Below the pieces are notes generated by a model, which was not told the origin of the DNA, searched no databases, and saw only the letters and a list, made by a program, of their open reading frames with translations. The translations under genes were made by a program, and so were the position numbers. Positions 45,009 through 55,200 of a DNA stretch of 62,610 nt are shown in pieces. The first letter of the stretch is position 1; every line of letters starts with the position of its first letter. This DNA is from Pedobacter sp. V48 (GTDB taxonomy: Bacteria > Bacteroidota > Bacteroidia > Sphingobacteriales > Sphingobacteriaceae), in contig NZ_AWRU01000015.1 of the NCBI RefSeq assembly GCF_000523515.1, forward strand, positions 52,371 through 114,980, written 5' to 3'.

Positions 45009-45947
45009 ATGAAAAAGCATATTATAATCAATCTCTCAATTGCTATTGTTGTAGCAGTAATGGCTTCCTGCCAACCGCGTAATAAGGATACACAAGCCGT
45101 TTCAACCGAACAAAAAGAAACGGCAAACAACCAACCCATACAGCCAGCCGACAGTGGCTATGCTGATGTAAACGGGCTAAAAATGTACTATGAAGTTTAT
45201 GGCGAAGGTAAACCAATTGTACTGCTACATGGTTCCTTTATGAATATACCTTTAAACTGGTCGCACATCATACCTGTTTTTGCCAAAAACCGGAAAGTAA
45301 TTGTTGCAGAGATGCAGGGCCATGGCCGCACAAAGGATATCCCTCGTGAATTTAGCTACGAAAATATGGCCGACGATGTGTCTGGCTTGCTTAAGCACCT
45401 CAAAATAGATAGTGCAGACATTTTAGGATATAGTATGGGCGGCGGAGTAGCTTTTCAGTTTGCAGTGCGCCACCCCGAGCTGTTACGAAGACTCGTGATA
45501 CTCTCTGGTGCCTATAAGCACGACGGGTGGTGGCCAGATGTAGAGGCCAGTTTTGCTACAATGAATGCAGACATGTTCAAAGGCTCTCCTATCGAAAAAC
45601 AATACGACAGTCTTGGAAACGATCCTAAAAATTTCCCTGCGTATGTAAAAAAGGTTCTTAGTATAGACGTAAAGCCTTATGACTGGTCTAAGGAAGTAAA
45701 AAATATAAAAGCTCCAGTATTTATGGCCATAGGTGATGCCGACGGAGTACAATATGAGCACGCGCTTGAGCTGTTTCGTGCTAAAGGCGGAGGCAAAATG
45801 GGCGATATACATGGGCTGCCTAAATCCCGGTTAGCTATAATTCCCGGCACAACGCATATTGGTATGATGCAGCATATGGATTGGATAATTCCAATGGTCA
45901 ATGATTTTCTAGATTCTGATCTAAAACCAACGCCTCCTACGTTTTAA
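45009..45947 (+). CDS. Alpha/beta hydrolase lipoprotein
   Basis: A 312-residue envelope protein with lipobox VMASC (Cys21) and a 25-residue disordered linker. Catalytic elements are the oxyanion motif VLLHGSFMN, the nucleophile elbow LGYSMGGGVAFQ (about residue 143), the acid in AIGDADGVQYEH, and the histidine in PGTTHIGMMQ (about 290). The closest look is to proline iminopeptidase/haloperoxidase-like hydrolases. Substrate is unknown. It is read as a single gene, with a palindromic repeat element immediately after it. Confidence 0.88.
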   Translation: MKKHIIINLSIAIVVAVMASCQPRNKDTQAVSTEQKETANNQPIQPADSGYADVNGLKMYYEVYGEGKPIVLLHGSFMNIPLNWSHIIPVFAKNRKVIVAEMQGHGRTKDIPREFSYENMADDVSGLLKHLKIDSADILGYSMGGGVAFQFAVRHPELLRRLVILSGAYKHDGWWPDVEASFATMNADMFKGSPIEKQYDSLGNDPKNFPAYVKKVLSIDVKPYDWSKEVKNIKAPVFMAIGDADGVQYEHALELFRAKGGGKMGDIHGLPKSRLAIIPGTTHIGMMQHMDWIIPMVNDFLDSDLKPTPPTF

Positions 45948-45966
45948 GGCGGGCATTTCGATCACC

Positions 45967-46036
45967 GCCGTCATTCCGAAGAACTGAGGGATCTCTTGGT
46001 TATGCTACTCCAAGAGATCTCTCCAATCGAGACGGC
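45967..46036. repeat. Palindromic intergenic repeat, copy 1
   Basis: An imperfect 70-base hairpin. Outer arms GCCGTC (45967-45972) and GACGGC (46031-46036) pair. The inner stem GATCTCTTGG (45990-45999) pairs with CCAAGAGATC (46010-46019), extended by GAG/CTC (45986-45988 with 46021-46023) and one G-U pair, with a ten-base loop. The same module occurs at 52130-52222. Such REP-like elements are dispersed between genes in related genomes; whether they are mobile or regulatory is unclear. Confidence 0.75.
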
Positions 46037-46146
46037 GACTGTAATAACGGCAGCTGCCGCAACAACGCCTTTCTTTTCATTGTAACCTTCATTTAGCTAT
46101 ATTCGTTAAAGGTTTCTCCTTATCGAAATCATTTAATTTGACAACT

Positions 46147-47340
46147 ATGAAAAGTCTTTGTTTGGGTCTGCTTTTCTCTTTAAGTATTTTTACACTTAAA
46201 GCACAGTCAGATACTGCCGTTTTTCGCAGTGTTGCGGCTACCATTCAAAAAAAATATGCACCAGATAAGCGTTCAGTTTATTTTAACCTGGAGCTTATTG
46301 GTGATTCGGCCAAATTGGAAAGCACCTCTCAGGAAGCGCTGAAAGAATTTGATAAACTAAAGCCAAACACACCTTCAATTAAATTCAGCGGCGTATTGCT
46401 GCCAGAGCCCTCCTTACACGGGATGGAATACGGGGTAGCCAATCTCTCGGTTTGCAACAACAGAGCCTTCCCGAAAAATGCGGCAGAGATGATGACGCAA
46501 ATGTTGCTGGGCACACCAATTAAAGTATTTAAAAAACACGGAGGGTTCTATTTAGTACAAACTCCTGATGGTTACATATCGTGGACAGATGTGGGTGCCA
46601 TAACCCCCATGAACAAATCAGGTTTTGAAACCTGGCAAAGGGCAAAAAAGGTCGTATTTACTGCAGACTATGGCCATAGCTTCAACACACCCGATGAAAA
46701 TGCGCAGCGAGTATCTGACCTGGTTGGCGGCAATATCCTCCAGTTACTTGGTGAAGAGAAAAAGTTCTACAAAGTAGGCTATCCTGACGGCAGAACAGCA
46801 TATTTACCTAAAAGACAAGCCAGCCTGTACCAAGCCTGGGTTACCAGACCCGATCCAAATGCCGAAAAAATTTTAACCACAGCACAAAGCCTGTTGGGCG
46901 TTCCTTACCTCTGGGGCGGCACGTCCGGCAAGGGTGTTGACTGCAGTGGCTTCACCAAAATGTCCTTTTTTCTAAATGGCGTGATTATCCCGCGTGATGC
47001 CTCTCAACAAGCCTTAATTGGTCAGCCAGTTGATGTTCTAGAAAACGACAGCATTAGCGTAGATAAGTGTTTAAGAAATCTGCAACCCGGAGATCTGTTG
47101 TTCTTTTCGGCAGCCAAACGCAGAGGATTCAATGATGGAAGGGTAACTCACACTGCCATTTATATGGGCAAGGGCGAGTTTATCCAGGCGGCTGGAATGG
47201 TCAGAATAAACAGTCTTGTACCCTCTGCCGACAATTATGATGGCAGGCAAAGCGCTACACTTGTCGGCGCAAGAAGAATATTAACCGATATAGGCAAACC
47301 CGAGATCACCAGAATAGACCAACATTATTGGTATAAATAA
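46147..47340 (+). CDS. C40 (NlpC/P60) peptidase with SH3-like domains
   Basis: A 397-residue exported cell-wall hydrolase; the ATG at 46147 begins a clean signal peptide (KSLCLGLLFSLSIFTLKAQS), and a TTG nine bases upstream is rejected. Two bacterial SH3-type segments (about residues 100-160 and 175-225) precede the NlpC/P60 domain. That domain has catalytic Cys266 in VDCSGFTKMSF and histidine in VTHTAIYMGKGEF. These gamma-D-glutamyl-diaminopimelate endopeptidases trim muropeptides. The closest pattern is the YkfC-like NLPC_P60 group with SH3 repeats. Confidence 0.9.
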   Translation: MKSLCLGLLFSLSIFTLKAQSDTAVFRSVAATIQKKYAPDKRSVYFNLELIGDSAKLESTSQEALKEFDKLKPNTPSIKFSGVLLPEPSLHGMEYGVANLSVCNNRAFPKNAAEMMTQMLLGTPIKVFKKHGGFYLVQTPDGYISWTDVGAITPMNKSGFETWQRAKKVVFTADYGHSFNTPDENAQRVSDLVGGNILQLLGEEKKFYKVGYPDGRTAYLPKRQASLYQAWVTRPDPNAEKILTTAQSLLGVPYLWGGTSGKGVDCSGFTKMSFFLNGVIIPRDASQQALIGQPVDVLENDSISVDKCLRNLQPGDLLFFSAAKRRGFNDGRVTHTAIYMGKGEFIQAAGMVRINSLVPSADNYDGRQSATLVGARRILTDIGKPEITRIDQHYWYK

Positions 47341-47341
47341 A

Positions 47342-49027
47342 TTACTCTATTTTATTGAACCGCAAATGCATAATCCTGCCATCATTAACTTCAAAACCTA
47401 TGATCTGATTTTTATTGTCACGTAGCATTTTTAGATGACCCATCCACCAATAGTCAGTACCAGCATGATTCTTTCCTATAAGCTTTAATTTACTATCCTC
47501 GTATTTGCTATTCGTTAATATCAAATCATGCCCTTTTAAAACAATGCCGTATTTACAGTCCAGTTCCGGACAGTAATACGTTCCTGCATATGCCTGCAAC
47601 TGCTTATCTGTTTGATTGCTAACTGCATACTTAATCAAAAAACGTTTCCCATCAGGCCACCATTGCTTAACAACGGTATCTCCCTTTGCTGTGCTGAACT
47701 CAAATTTAACATCAGGTGAAGAAGCAACCATAAAAGTACCCTTTTCGGCTTCTAATAAAACGTCAGACCGGCCATACCTGTCCCAATACAATTTTTGGTT
47801 CTTTAATTTAAAACCAAACTGTGCCCCATCATCAGCAATATAATTACCCTGGAATTTTTTAGCAGCTGTAATATCTTTTAAAACGGCTTTATTGGTATCA
47901 ACTGGTTTGGCCTCTGGCTTAGTTGCTTTTGCAGTGGTATCTTTAATAAAAAGATCAGCTATTTCGTAACCTTTACCACCAGGATTAAAATCCCCAACGT
48001 TGCTAAAAACAATAAAACCCATTTTTAGATCAGGAAAAGTAACAACCGATGTCCTGTAACCAGCGTCGGCGCCGTTATGCGAATACTGCCTCCACCCTTT
48101 GTAGGTATTGTTAACAATTCCCAATGCATAGTCAGATTCTTTGCCGTTATTAAATTTCCCCTTTTGCGTTAATAGTTTGATGTCCTCTGCCGTACCCACC
48201 GTAGGCTTGTAAAAGTTGATCAACCATTTCGCCATATCGTCAACATTGGTAAACAGACTGGTTGCCCCTGCGTTTGAGTACGATAAAATACTATTGTTAA
48301 AACCACCACCTTCGCGTGGGTAATACGAGTAAGACCGATTTTTCACCACCTCCGTATAATCGTCATGAAAGTGTGTATTATTCATCCCCAGAGGCTTAAA
48401 AATAACAGAATCTGTAAACTGTCTAAGCGTTTTGCCTGTAACAGATTTTACAATTTCGGCCAGCATGGTAAAACCACTGTTAGAGTAACTATATTCTTCT
48501 CCCGGTTTAAAATTCAGTGCCTGTTGCTTACTCAGTACTTTAACGATGTGCTCCTGCGTAATTACATCATCGAGTCTGGTGCCCGATATGGCTAGCAACT
48601 GCCATTGGTCTCTAATGCCGCTGGTATGATTCAGTAAGTTCCGGATAGTAATTTTTTCTTTCAGATCCGGGAACCAGGGAAGATATTTATGAATGTCGTC
48701 GTCCAGCTTAAGTTTCCCCTGTCCGGCAAGCAAAACAATTGCATAAGCCGTAAACTGCTTAGAAACAGATGCCATATGGTAAATGGTTTCAGGAGTATTG
48801 GGCACCCCGTATTCCATATTGGCCAGGCCATAACCTTTAGCATAAATCAAAGAATCATTGCGTACAATTCCAATCACACAGCCAGGTGTATTCGGTGTAT
48901 TCCATTTCGTAAATAAACCATCTATTTTTTTTGTAATCGCGTCCGGTAACGTTTGTGCACATACCCTTACTACGGGTATTACAGAGCATAAAAGCAGGAT
49001 GACAAGTTTCTTTTTGTGGATTTGCAT
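47342..49027 (-). CDS. Serine hydrolase of the beta-lactamase class C/PBP fold
   Basis: A 561-residue exported protein. The active-site SxxK is S87-V-S-K90 (HMASVSKQF), the YxN motif appears in EYSYSNSGF (about residue 175), and a K/HxG equivalent is HNGADAG. This is the AmpC-like esterase/D-aminopeptidase group rather than a true beta-lactamase. A C-terminal lipocalin-like module of about 150 residues (KKFQGNYIADDGAQFGFKLK onward, DUF3471-like) follows. It converges with the NlpC/P60 gene, with stops one base apart. Confidence 0.88.
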   Translation of the reverse strand: MQIHKKKLVILLLCSVIPVVRVCAQTLPDAITKKIDGLFTKWNTPNTPGCVIGIVRNDSLIYAKGYGLANMEYGVPNTPETIYHMASVSKQFTAYAIVLLAGQGKLKLDDDIHKYLPWFPDLKEKITIRNLLNHTSGIRDQWQLLAISGTRLDDVITQEHIVKVLSKQQALNFKPGEEYSYSNSGFTMLAEIVKSVTGKTLRQFTDSVIFKPLGMNNTHFHDDYTEVVKNRSYSYYPREGGGFNNSILSYSNAGATSLFTNVDDMAKWLINFYKPTVGTAEDIKLLTQKGKFNNGKESDYALGIVNNTYKGWRQYSHNGADAGYRTSVVTFPDLKMGFIVFSNVGDFNPGGKGYEIADLFIKDTTAKATKPEAKPVDTNKAVLKDITAAKKFQGNYIADDGAQFGFKLKNQKLYWDRYGRSDVLLEAEKGTFMVASSPDVKFEFSTAKGDTVVKQWWPDGKRFLIKYAVSNQTDKQLQAYAGTYYCPELDCKYGIVLKGHDLILTNSKYEDSKLKLIGKNHAGTDYWWMGHLKMLRDNKNQIIGFEVNDGRIMHLRFNKIE

Positions 49028-49068
49028 GAGCGTGTGTGATTAGTAACTCCTAATATACAGATTGTATT

Positions 49069-50325
49069 CTATTTTCCTTTTTGGTGTAATTTTTTATCGT
49101 TTAGTCTTTCGATAATTAAGGATGAAAAACTCCTGACACCAATTTTTATGCTTTCTTCATCAACTTTAAAGTTAGGTGCATGGTTCATTGCCACAATTCC
49201 TTTTTCAATATTAGAACCGCATAAGAAAAAATAAACACCTGGCACTTTTTGCTGAAAGTAGGCAAAGTCATCATTAAAATAAGGAACCTGGCCATAATCC
49301 GGCAGAACGAAATTGTCTCCATAGATTCCATTAAGTGTCCTTATTGCACTTTTGGTCAATTTTTCCGCATTAACTATAGTTGGATTTTCCTGTAAAAATG
49401 AAATAGTAAGCAGTTTATCTTTATATTTTTCTTCTCCAAGTAATTGTTCAATTTTCGGTATGATTTTTTGGATATTCTTTTGATTTGTCTCGTATAAATA
49501 CGTTTCTAAAAAAAGCTCGTCCTTTTCTGAATAGATATTAAATTTCTCATCCACAATCATGTAGTCCTTAAAAATCGTATTCGGATTCATCAATCCTATT
49601 TTACGGTCAGTCATATGTTGTATTTCCCAGGGCTTACTGTTGCTTTGTGAACGAGATAATGAACTGTATATTTTCCTGGTAAGCCCTTTAACCTCTTCTT
49701 TGGATAACTCGTTTTTCAGTTTAATTCTTATTCGCTTTTGATAGGCAAACATTTCATTTGGTTTTACCATAATTTGCCCCACAGGCAATGCAGTTACATG
49801 CAAACTATAAATTTCATCAGGGTTGATTATCGAAAACAAGCCTTGTTCAATCATTTTTTTTGCTCCAACAAATGTTTCTTCTTCCGGTTGAAATATAAAA
49901 TATACTGTTCCATTTATTGATGCTTTGTTTTTTGCAAGTATTTCCGCTATTCCTAATCCAATTGCTATATGTACATCATGGCCACAACCATGCTGCCCAT
50001 TTGGTAAAGCATCCATTTCAGCTCTCCATGCTATCTTCTTTCCTTTTTTTTCTCCGTTTAGAATGCCTATAACACTATGCCCGTAAGTATCTGTTTTAAC
50101 TTCAATGCCTAAGTCCAGTAAATATTTCTTTATGATTTCCTGAGTACGTTTTTCATTTCCAGCCAATTCAGGGTTTGCATGAATATCTCTTCTGATTTTC
50201 ACTAACTTATCATAAATTCTATCAGTTTCAACGCTAACCAATTTATGAGTTAAAGCCTCTTTTTTGTTTTGTGAGTACCCGCTAAGGGTTATTAATAATA
50301 AGAACAACAGAAGCTGTATTTTCAT
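49069..50325 (-). CDS. M20 family metallo-aminoacylase/amidohydrolase
   Basis: A 418-residue exported enzyme read from the ATG at 50325, where a signal peptide begins (KIQLLLFLLLITLSGYSQ); an upstream in-frame ATG adds 27 residues lacking signal character. M20 features: VKIRRDIHANPELAGNEKRT, the metal-ligand HGCGHDVHIAIGLG, and the acidic IFQPEEETFVGAKKMIEQG (catalytic Glu), then a dimerisation lid and a final NHAPNFKVDEES metal site. Similar enzymes deacylate N-acyl amino acids or cleave p-aminobenzoyl conjugates. Substrate unknown. Confidence 0.9.
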   Translation of the reverse strand: MKIQLLLFLLLITLSGYSQNKKEALTHKLVSVETDRIYDKLVKIRRDIHANPELAGNEKRTQEIIKKYLLDLGIEVKTDTYGHSVIGILNGEKKGKKIAWRAEMDALPNGQHGCGHDVHIAIGLGIAEILAKNKASINGTVYFIFQPEEETFVGAKKMIEQGLFSIINPDEIYSLHVTALPVGQIMVKPNEMFAYQKRIRIKLKNELSKEEVKGLTRKIYSSLSRSQSNSKPWEIQHMTDRKIGLMNPNTIFKDYMIVDEKFNIYSEKDELFLETYLYETNQKNIQKIIPKIEQLLGEEKYKDKLLTISFLQENPTIVNAEKLTKSAIRTLNGIYGDNFVLPDYGQVPYFNDDFAYFQQKVPGVYFFLCGSNIEKGIVAMNHAPNFKVDEESIKIGVRSFSSLIIERLNDKKLHQKGK

Positions 50326-50412
50326 GTTTAAATGTTTGGTTTTACAAATTAGATATAATATCGATCTATTAGTTACCGATATATCATAGTTTATTTCCCT
50401 CTTCATTGTGAG

Positions 50413-50443
50413 TTGTATAGACGCATATTTTTAACAAACTTTG
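50413..50443 (+). promoter_or_regulatory. Promoter of the GNAT acetyltransferase gene
   Basis: TTG at 50413-50415 is followed 20 bases later by AAACTTTG at 50436-50443, close to the Bacteroidota TTG-N19-21-TAnnTTTG arrangement. The ATG at 50451 would leave a leader of only a few bases, suggesting an almost leaderless mRNA. Confidence 0.5.
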
Positions 50444-50450
50444 CATTACT

Positions 50451-50954
50451 ATGGAATACGTTTTTAGAAAAGCAACATTAAATGATTTGCCCCAAATATG
50501 GGTGATTCTGCAAAAAGCAATCCTGCGCAGAAAAGAAGATGGCAGTAACCAATGGCAGGATGGTTATCCAAACCCTACAGTAATTGAAAATGACATAGCT
50601 AAGGGAGCTGGTTTTGTAATGGCCGATGGAGATACCATTACTGGCTATTGTGCAATTCTAATTAACGACGAACCTGCCTATGCAGAAATAAAAGGAAAAT
50701 GGTTAACCAATGGCGATTTTGTTGTATTTCACAGAGTCGCAATTTCCGAAGACTATCTTGGCAAAGGCTTATCGGGAAAGATGCTGAACTTCATTGAAGA
50801 TTTCGCGCAAAAAAACAACATACATAGCGTTAAAGCCGATACCAACTTTGATAACGGAGCCATGAAACATGTTTTTGAAAAGGCAGGCTACATTTACTGT
50901 GGCGAAGTATTTTTTAGAGGCAGTTCCAGATTGGCTTTCGAAAAGGAGCTCTGA
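50451..50954 (+). CDS. GNAT family N-acetyltransferase
   Basis: A 167-residue protein with the GNAT fold: N-terminal FRKATLNDLPQIWVILQKAI, then the acetyl-CoA-binding motif A region VFHRVAISEDYLGKGLSGKMLNFIEDFA (the Q/RxxGxG/A equivalent is YLGKGLSG), and motif B VKADTNFDNGAMKHVFEKAGY. The acceptor is unknown, as is usual for this family. Its last 61 bases overlap the convergent secreted-protein gene. Confidence 0.9.
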   Translation: MEYVFRKATLNDLPQIWVILQKAILRRKEDGSNQWQDGYPNPTVIENDIAKGAGFVMADGDTITGYCAILINDEPAYAEIKGKWLTNGDFVVFHRVAISEDYLGKGLSGKMLNFIEDFAQKNNIHSVKADTNFDNGAMKHVFEKAGYIYCGEVFFRGSSRLAFEKEL

Positions 50955-52072
50955 GCATCTCCTACCCATTTGTATTTGTAAATGGTGCTCTGCTCCTGCC
51001 CGTCTTTGTCTTTCTTATTGTGCGAGATATAAAACAACCCGTCGCCTAGCGGACATAAACCTGTTGCTCCCCATTCAAAACGCCAGCCTCTTATACCCGT
51101 ATTTGCATCTTTTGGCCCTGCCTGCAATAAAGAAAGGGTTTTAACTTTTATCTTCTCCTTACCAGATGATATTTGGGCGTTAGTAGGCTTTTGATGAGCA
51201 TCAATTACAAACAAGTCGTAATTCGGAAACTGCGTTTTGGCACCCTTGTATACCGCGGCAAAAAAGTTTCCGGAATAATCATCATAAGCCAGATTCTGAA
51301 TCCCATAGCGGGTGCTGCCAGTTTTTACAAAGTATTTATCCAAAGGTTTTTCCGGTCCCGAATGGTGTAACTTATCCTGCGACAACTGCTGTCCGTATTT
51401 GTTCCAGTTGGCGATATCGTACTTTAATAAAACCTGATGGTCATTGTCGTCTCTGTCGGTATCACCGTAAACACCATACGCAACATACAAGTACTTTTTA
51501 CTGGTATCAGAACTTCCTATTGCCGGGGCAAAAGCAACACCATCAATTCCGGAACAAGCAAACCTGTGTGGCTTTTTATCATTACCTATCTGTACGCTGT
51601 CTTCGTAATCTTTTACTGCTTCCCTTATATAAACAGTACGTAGCAAATCTTCTTTCTCTGCACTCATATCAGGACGAACAATGCGCGAACCATCAAATAT
51701 GGCGATATAGAAGCCATTTTCATTGTTGTTTTGTACCCCTAATGATTTCCTTATGCCTTTACCAATAGCATCATTTTTATACTCAAGCGAACCATATATC
51801 TTTCCGTCGGATGTATTAAAATCCAGATCGCCAAGGTGTCCTACAAAACCGGTCACACTGCCTATCAGTTTTCCCGAAAAATCCATCTTGATCAGCCTAT
51901 CTGTAAAAGAAAAATACACATATCCGTTGGCTTTATCTACGGCAACACCTTGCACATGCATCTTCCCCTGTTTTCCTGAATAAATTGAATCTGGTAAGCT
52001 TGTTGTATTTTGAGATCGAGCACTCAATGCCAGGATTATAAAAAAGATGGGTAGCAGGAATATTTTTTTCAT
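50894..52072 (-). CDS. Secreted beta-propeller-like protein of unknown function
   Basis: A 392-residue exported protein with signal peptide (KKIFLLPIFFIILALSARSQ). The body shows repeated strand patterns (HVQGVAVDKANGYVYFSFTD; GSVTGFVGHLGDLDFNTSDG; GIQNLAYDDYSGNFFAAVYK; FEWGATGLCPLGDGLFYISH) typical of a beta-propeller sensor or lactonase-like protein. No catalytic residues are assigned. Its C-terminal coding end overlaps the convergent GNAT gene by 61 bases. Confidence 0.78.
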   Translation of the reverse strand: MKKIFLLPIFFIILALSARSQNTTSLPDSIYSGKQGKMHVQGVAVDKANGYVYFSFTDRLIKMDFSGKLIGSVTGFVGHLGDLDFNTSDGKIYGSLEYKNDAIGKGIRKSLGVQNNNENGFYIAIFDGSRIVRPDMSAEKEDLLRTVYIREAVKDYEDSVQIGNDKKPHRFACSGIDGVAFAPAIGSSDTSKKYLYVAYGVYGDTDRDDNDHQVLLKYDIANWNKYGQQLSQDKLHHSGPEKPLDKYFVKTGSTRYGIQNLAYDDYSGNFFAAVYKGAKTQFPNYDLFVIDAHQKPTNAQISSGKEKIKVKTLSLLQAGPKDANTGIRGWRFEWGATGLCPLGDGLFYISHNKKDKDGQEQSTIYKYKWVGDAQSSFSKANLELPLKNTSPQ

Positions 52073-52129
52073 ATGAATCGAAGATATTATAATTTTTCAA
52101 TCCGTTCTTAAAAAGACTTGAGCTCACCT

Positions 52130-52222
52130 CGTCATCCCGAGGAAACGATGGATCTCTTGATTATGTCAATTAATTCGCATCAACTTCATGATCAAGAGAT
52201 CTCTCCTAACGTCGAGATGACG
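52130..52222. repeat. Palindromic intergenic repeat, copy 2
   Basis: Arms CGTCATC (52130-52136) and GATGACG (52216-52222) pair, followed by CGA/TCG (52138-52140 with 52212-52214). The inner stem GATCTCTTGAT (52151-52161) pairs with ATCAAGAGATC (52191-52201) around a 29-base loop. It shares the GGATCTCTTG / CAAGAGATCTCTCC core with copy 1 at 45967-46036 but has a longer loop and different outer arms. Confidence 0.75.
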
Positions 52223-52298
52223 ACAATGAAGTTTTTATACTATGTAAAAGTGAATTTCAAATCACTAAATTGCATTACACAAAATTAATGTTTCTCTC

Positions 52299-55200
52299 AT
52301 GCGCCTTATCCTAGCCTGTATACTGTTCACTTTTTTCAATACATCAACAGCATTTGCCCAAATCTTCGAACTCAATGATGACTGGTCAAATATTGAAAAT
52401 TCCATAAGAACAAAAACCCAACTGGAAGAAACGCTTAAAGCCGTCAACGCAAAAAAAGAAGAATCTGTCCGGAACAACAATGATATTGCTTTAGTGCGAT
52501 GCTTGTATTATACCATGCTCATCAAGGACTTAAAAACTGAAGACAGTCTGTATTTCAGGAACAGCGCTTTTATTGATAGTTTACTCATCAGCAAAAAGTC
52601 ATCAACTTTACTAAAAACTGCAATGCACCTCATGCAGGCGCGCAGGGTACTTTTGTTTGAGCTCAAGCGGTTAAAATTTCGGCCCAGCACCTACGAAACA
52701 AAGAACCTCCAACCTAATTATGGTGCAATGAATGTGTCGCAGCGCGACAGCATTGTAAGGTTTCATTTCAAAGAAGCATTACGGCTCAGTAGCTCAGCCA
52801 TAACGGCTAAAAACGTAGATATCTCATGGCTCTCCTCCAATGCCGATAAGTTATTGTTTAAAGCCGACCTTACAGACATTGCCCTTGCCGAGCGCATTGG
52901 CTTCGAAGCAGGAAAAACCAACGAATTAAAGCTGTCCGATCAAGATATTCAGACACTTATAGCATCTGAGCCCAAAGGATTTCAACAAGCCTTGCAATCG
53001 TCACTAGATACCGCCAAAATCCATTCAAATTTGATGGATACTTATGCATTATGGATGCGAAAACACAATTCGAAACCCGAAGAACTGCAATACATTCAGA
53101 TGCTTATCAAATATTATTTCTATTCCCGAATGCCCAATATCTTGTCGGACGCGTGGATAGCTTACCTCCAAAAAAACCTATCCTCTCCTTTCAACACTGT
53201 ACAAGCCTCAGCTACTTTCTACTTGTTTCAGTATCAGTATTACAAGGGAATCAAATACGGACAAAGATTTGAGCCTCAATACAAAGGCTACCTTAAACAG
53301 GCGGTACAATTGTATCAGCAGCATCAAAACGTTGTAAATGAGTTTCCAGGGTATAAAAAAACACTGGAAACCTTGCTTAAAAAGATTAAAAATCAAGAGA
53401 TCAATGTTCAGGTGACAGATCGCCAGATGACGGAAGCACCAATCATGCTAACAGCCAGGTATAGGGGTATACAAAAAATCTATTACCGAATCGTTAAAAT
53501 TGGTATCAAAGAGAAAATTCCGAACTTAAAAACAGAACGAATAGAAGTCCTGCTCAACCGCTCTGCTATCCGCGATTCCAGCTTCCTCTTACCTGCCGGA
53601 ACTGATGATTTCGACAAACATGCGCTCTACTTAAAGCTCGAAAGTTTGCCAATCGGCACCTATAATGTAGTTTTCTCACCTTCCGAGATTAAAACTACAG
53701 CCAAGCTGAGCCAGATGGAATACATTCAATTTCAGGTATCTGATCTGGCTGTTGTGAATACCAGAGATCAGTTTATCGTGTTGAACAGAAAAACGGGTTT
53801 CCCGATGAGTGGCGTAAAAGCAGTAGCAACAGAACAGGTTAGCACCAATTTTAAGGGTTTTGTGCCCATAAAAAAAACCTCCACTTCAAAAGAATTCATG
53901 TTCGTTTCTGGCAAAGATACCCTAATGCACGATTTTAATAAAGCAAAGGATAACCTGCCTCGGGAGATATACAATACCGACGATTATGATGATCTGGAAG
54001 AGTTCTATGACGACCAGGCAAAATTGCAAATTTATACCGACAGAGGAATTTATCGCCCGGGGCAGCGTGTACAGTATAAAGTCATTATGCTCACCAGAGA
54101 TCCCTCAACGGGTCAAAACATCGTCTTCAGTAAAGCAAATAAGTATCTCCAGCGCTGGTTGGCAGAAAATAAACCCCTACTAGAATTAAAAGACCCTAAC
54201 TACAGAACGGTTGATTCTATAAAGCTTATCCCTGATGATTATGGAAGCTTTTCGGGTTCTTTCCTTATTCCAAAAAATGCGATGACCGGGCAATGGTCTA
54301 TTAATGGCGATGAAATTGATGGCGATAATGGTTATTTTAAGGTTGAGGAATACAAACGGCCAACAATGGAAATAACTATGGAAAAACCTGTCGATGCCCC
54401 ATTGCCAGGCGATCCTTTTGAGCTAAAGCTTAAAGTGAAGTCGCTAAGCGGTGCAGATCTTAACCATGTAAAAATTGCTTACCAGATAATAAGAGAGTCT
54501 AACTATTTTGGAAATGCCCCATATATCAATCCCATAGTAACGGATACGCTCGGTTATACCGATGAAAAGGGCTTGCTGGTGATAAAAGTAAATGATGTAA
54601 ACCTGCCGAAAAAAAATCCTTTTCCCGATAAGGAATGGGCTATCACTTACAGGTTATCAGCCATGGCCACAGAAGCCACTGGCGAAACCACCAGCCAGGA
54701 TAACACATTCAGCGTATCTTCATGGCCAGTCAAGATCAACATTCCGGCAGTAGATCAGTACGATAGAAAAGACTTTCCAAAGCTAAGCATCACTGCAAAA
54801 ACAGAAAACAGCAAGTTCAAACCTAAGGAAATTCACATTAGCATTTTTCAGAATATTATAGTGCCCGATACCACTCGTAGTGAAATTGTAGATCAATGGC
54901 AGTACACTAAAGATCAATTAAAAGCATGGTTCCCAAACGAGGAAATCCTTAAAAGGACAAGCTTGGAAAAGAAATCAATCTTTGAAAAAACAATACCAAT
55001 AGACAGTACCGTTCAGTTTCAATTAGACAAAACCTTGCTTAAAGCCGGCAAGTATGAATTCGTTGCAACTACAACCCAATCGGGTAAAACATCGGGTCTT
55101 ACCAGCACCAATTTTGATGTATTCGATACTGAGCAAAGAGCTACTCCCGGTAATTTAGAAGACTTTAACTACCTGTCCATCAATACTGCCAAACCCGGCG

